Part shown: positions 5,694 through 6,788 of the stretch, piece after piece | How the letters are laid out: each line of letters starts with the position of its first letter | Numbering within the stretch: position 1 is the first letter of the stretch | DNA from: Candidatus Solincola jinzensis | GTDB lineage: Bacteria > Actinomycetota > Geothermincolia > Geothermincolales > RBG-13-55-18 | Reading direction: 5' to 3' | Assembly (NCBI GenBank): GCA_015711875.1 | Contig: JACVJG010000163.1 | Location: 1-6,788, forward strand | DNA: 6,788 bases | Program-made: the position numbers and the translations under genes | Notes under the pieces: model-generated | Told to the model about the DNA's origin: nothing | The model's database searches: none | The model's input: only the letters and a program-made list of their open reading frames with translations

Positions 5694-5905
5694 TATCAGA
5701 AGACGGAACCGGGAACGGGAGAGAGGGTCTCCTCTGTCACATGGTTCCGGTGGCTACTATTCCTCCCCCCATGACCTGCCCCAACCCACTGATGGAGCGG
5801 AAGAACGCGGCGGCCTTCGAGTCCGCCGCCCTTTACCTCCACCCTGGAGAAGTTATCCCGTTGGCCTGTGAGCCTGAGCTGGCAAGGCGAGAGGTGACCG
5901 CATGA
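5690..5905 (+). CDS. 71-aa orphan protein inside the GMC oxidoreductase operon
   Basis: This small gene has strong translation signals: AAGGAGG 4 nt before its ATG, an ATGA overlap with the upstream stop, and an ATGA overlap of its own stop with the GMC start. The protein has three cysteines (LLCHMVP, MTCPNPLMERK, LACEPE) and a proline-rich middle, with no transmembrane segment or signal peptide. I do not recognise it. Its codons use A or T in the third position more often than its neighbours, which could mean weak constraint or recent origin. The exact coupling on both sides argues that it is translated. It may be a third subunit, or a linker that became separate when the alcohol-oxidase-like enzyme was split. 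The alternative is that only its translation matters, to carry ribosomes to the GMC start. Confidence 0.68.
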   Translation: MISEDGTGNGREGLLCHMVPVATIPPPMTCPNPLMERKNAAAFESAALYLHPGEVIPLACEPELARREVTA

Positions 5906-6788
5906 TCCTCGGGCCCATGGACGTGAAGGGAGACGTGGCCCGCAGCGTGGACGTGGCGGTGATCGGCTCCGGCGCGGGAGGCGGCCCCATCGCCAAAGAG
6001 CTGGCGGGCGAGGGCTACAGCGTGGTGGTGCTGGAGGAGGGCGGGTATTTCACCCGCGAGGACTTCAACCTCGATCCCGCCGATTCCTACATGAAGATGT
6101 ATCGTGACGCCGGTCAGACCATCACCCTCGGCCTGCCCTTCATCCTCCTCCCCATGGGAAAGACGGTGGGCGGCACCACCACCGTCAACTCCGGCACCGC
6201 CCTGCGCATGCACCGACCGGTGCTCAAGAAATGGCACCTAACCCACGGACTCACCGACATCAGCGAGGAGGAGCTGAACCTCATCTACGGCCACCTGGAG
6301 GAGTACCTTTTCGTGAAGCGCGCCGATCCCGAGGTGGCGGGTAAGGTGGCCACCACCTTCCTCTCGGGGGCGGAGAAGCTCGGATTGTCGTGCGGGTGGC
6401 TGCCCCGCAACGCCAAGGAATGCGAGGGCTTCGGAGCCTGCGCCTTCGGCTGCCCATCGGGCTCGAAGCAGAGCGTGGATGTCTCCTTCATCCCCGACGC
6501 CGTGAAGGCGGGGGCGGATATCTACACGCGCTGCCGCGCCGAGGAGCTTAAGGTGGAGGGCGGGCGGGTAACCGGAGTACGCGGCCGCTTCCTCGATCCC
6601 GCCACCGGACGCCCGAACGGCAAGCGCATCGACCTCGAGGCGCGGGTTACGGTGCTGGCGGCCGGCGCGGTTTTCTCCCCCTACTTCCTGCTGCGGCAGG
6701 GCCTGGCCAACTCCAGCGGCCAGGTGGGGAGGAACCTGCAGATCCACCCCGCCACCCAGACCATAGCCCTCTTCGAAGAGCCTCTGGG
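5902..6788 (+). CDS. GMC-family FAD oxidoreductase, long-chain alcohol oxidase-like (partial, right edge)
   Basis: The first 295 residues are present; the C-terminal part with the catalytic His region is beyond the window. The N-terminal Rossmann fold shows VDVAVIGSGAGGGPIAKELA (16-35), the FAD dinucleotide-binding motif, with the adenosine-ribose acidic residue in VVVLEEGGYF (41-50). A second FAD-contact motif of GMC enzymes is at 86-98 (GKTVGGTTTVNSG). The Cys-rich segment CEGFGACAFGCPSGSK (174-189) matches the style of long-chain alcohol oxidases and gluconate-dehydrogenase-type GMC proteins. VLAAGAVFSPYFLL (251-264) is the conserved stretch before the substrate domain. It probably oxidises an alcohol or sterol-like substrate, passing electrons to oxygen or a carrier; the substrate is unknown. 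The ATG overlaps the preceding stop and has GAGAGGTGA upstream. ATG at 5917 is a possible later start. Confidence 0.95.
   Translation, partial: MILGPMDVKGDVARSVDVAVIGSGAGGGPIAKELAGEGYSVVVLEEGGYFTREDFNLDPADSYMKMYRDAGQTITLGLPFILLPMGKTVGGTTTVNSGTALRMHRPVLKKWHLTHGLTDISEEELNLIYGHLEEYLFVKRADPEVAGKVATTFLSGAEKLGLSCGWLPRNAKECEGFGACAFGCPSGSKQSVDVSFIPDAVKAGADIYTRCRAEELKVEGGRVTGVRGRFLDPATGRPNGKRIDLEARVTVLAAGAVFSPYFLLRQGLANSSGQVGRNLQIHPATQTIALFEEPL

Noticed and set aside
5833..6747. Two long minus-strand frames opposite the GMC gene
   Set aside because: They are His/Gly/Ala-rich shadows of the clear FAD-binding reading frame.

Overview
The window is a GC-rich chromosomal segment from a bacterium. The phosphofructokinase is of the actinobacterial or Chloroflexota-like type (GGDGS plus PKTIDND). 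It sits with a TetR regulator, a serine hydrolase and a fatty-alcohol-oxidase-like GMC flavoprotein. This fits a poorly characterised Actinomycetota-like lineage, but the assignment is an inference from gene style only. No RNA gene, CRISPR array, transposase, phage gene or complete insertion sequence was recognised.

Layout. (1) On the minus strand at 1-655 is the first 218 residues of an unrecognised membrane protein, cut by the window edge. (2) Upstream of it on the same strand is a TetR/AcrR-type regulator (947-1555). It has a clean sigma70-like promoter (1631-1659) and, just downstream of that, an 18-bp palindrome (1598-1615) close to the Bacillus FadR operator as I recall it. This implies autoregulation and perhaps acyl-CoA sensing. 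(3) A gene-free stretch of about 1 kb follows (1683-2684). It holds three imperfect 36-nt direct repeats and a cluster of GGCGGC/GCCGCC inverted repeats. (4) A complete group III-type phosphofructokinase lies on the plus strand (2703-3776). (5) A convergent alpha/beta hydrolase with a full Ser-Asp-His triad lies on the minus strand (4066-4974). (6) Divergent from it is a plus-strand three-gene operon joined by two ATGA stop/start overlaps: a 145-aa helical protein, a 71-aa orphan, and a GMC flavoprotein that runs off the right edge.

How they may work together. The 145-aa protein resembles the N-terminal region of long-chain fatty alcohol oxidases, and the GMC protein resembles their catalytic part, so the operon looks like a split version of that enzyme with an extra small protein between. 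The FadR-like operator at the tetR gene also points to lipid or acyl-chain metabolism. I see no second copy of that operator in front of the GMC operon, so a regulatory link between the two is not shown. Phosphofructokinase is a stand-alone glycolytic gene here.

The least explained parts are the repeat-bearing gene-free region, the unrecognised membrane protein and the 71-aa protein embedded in the oxidase operon.
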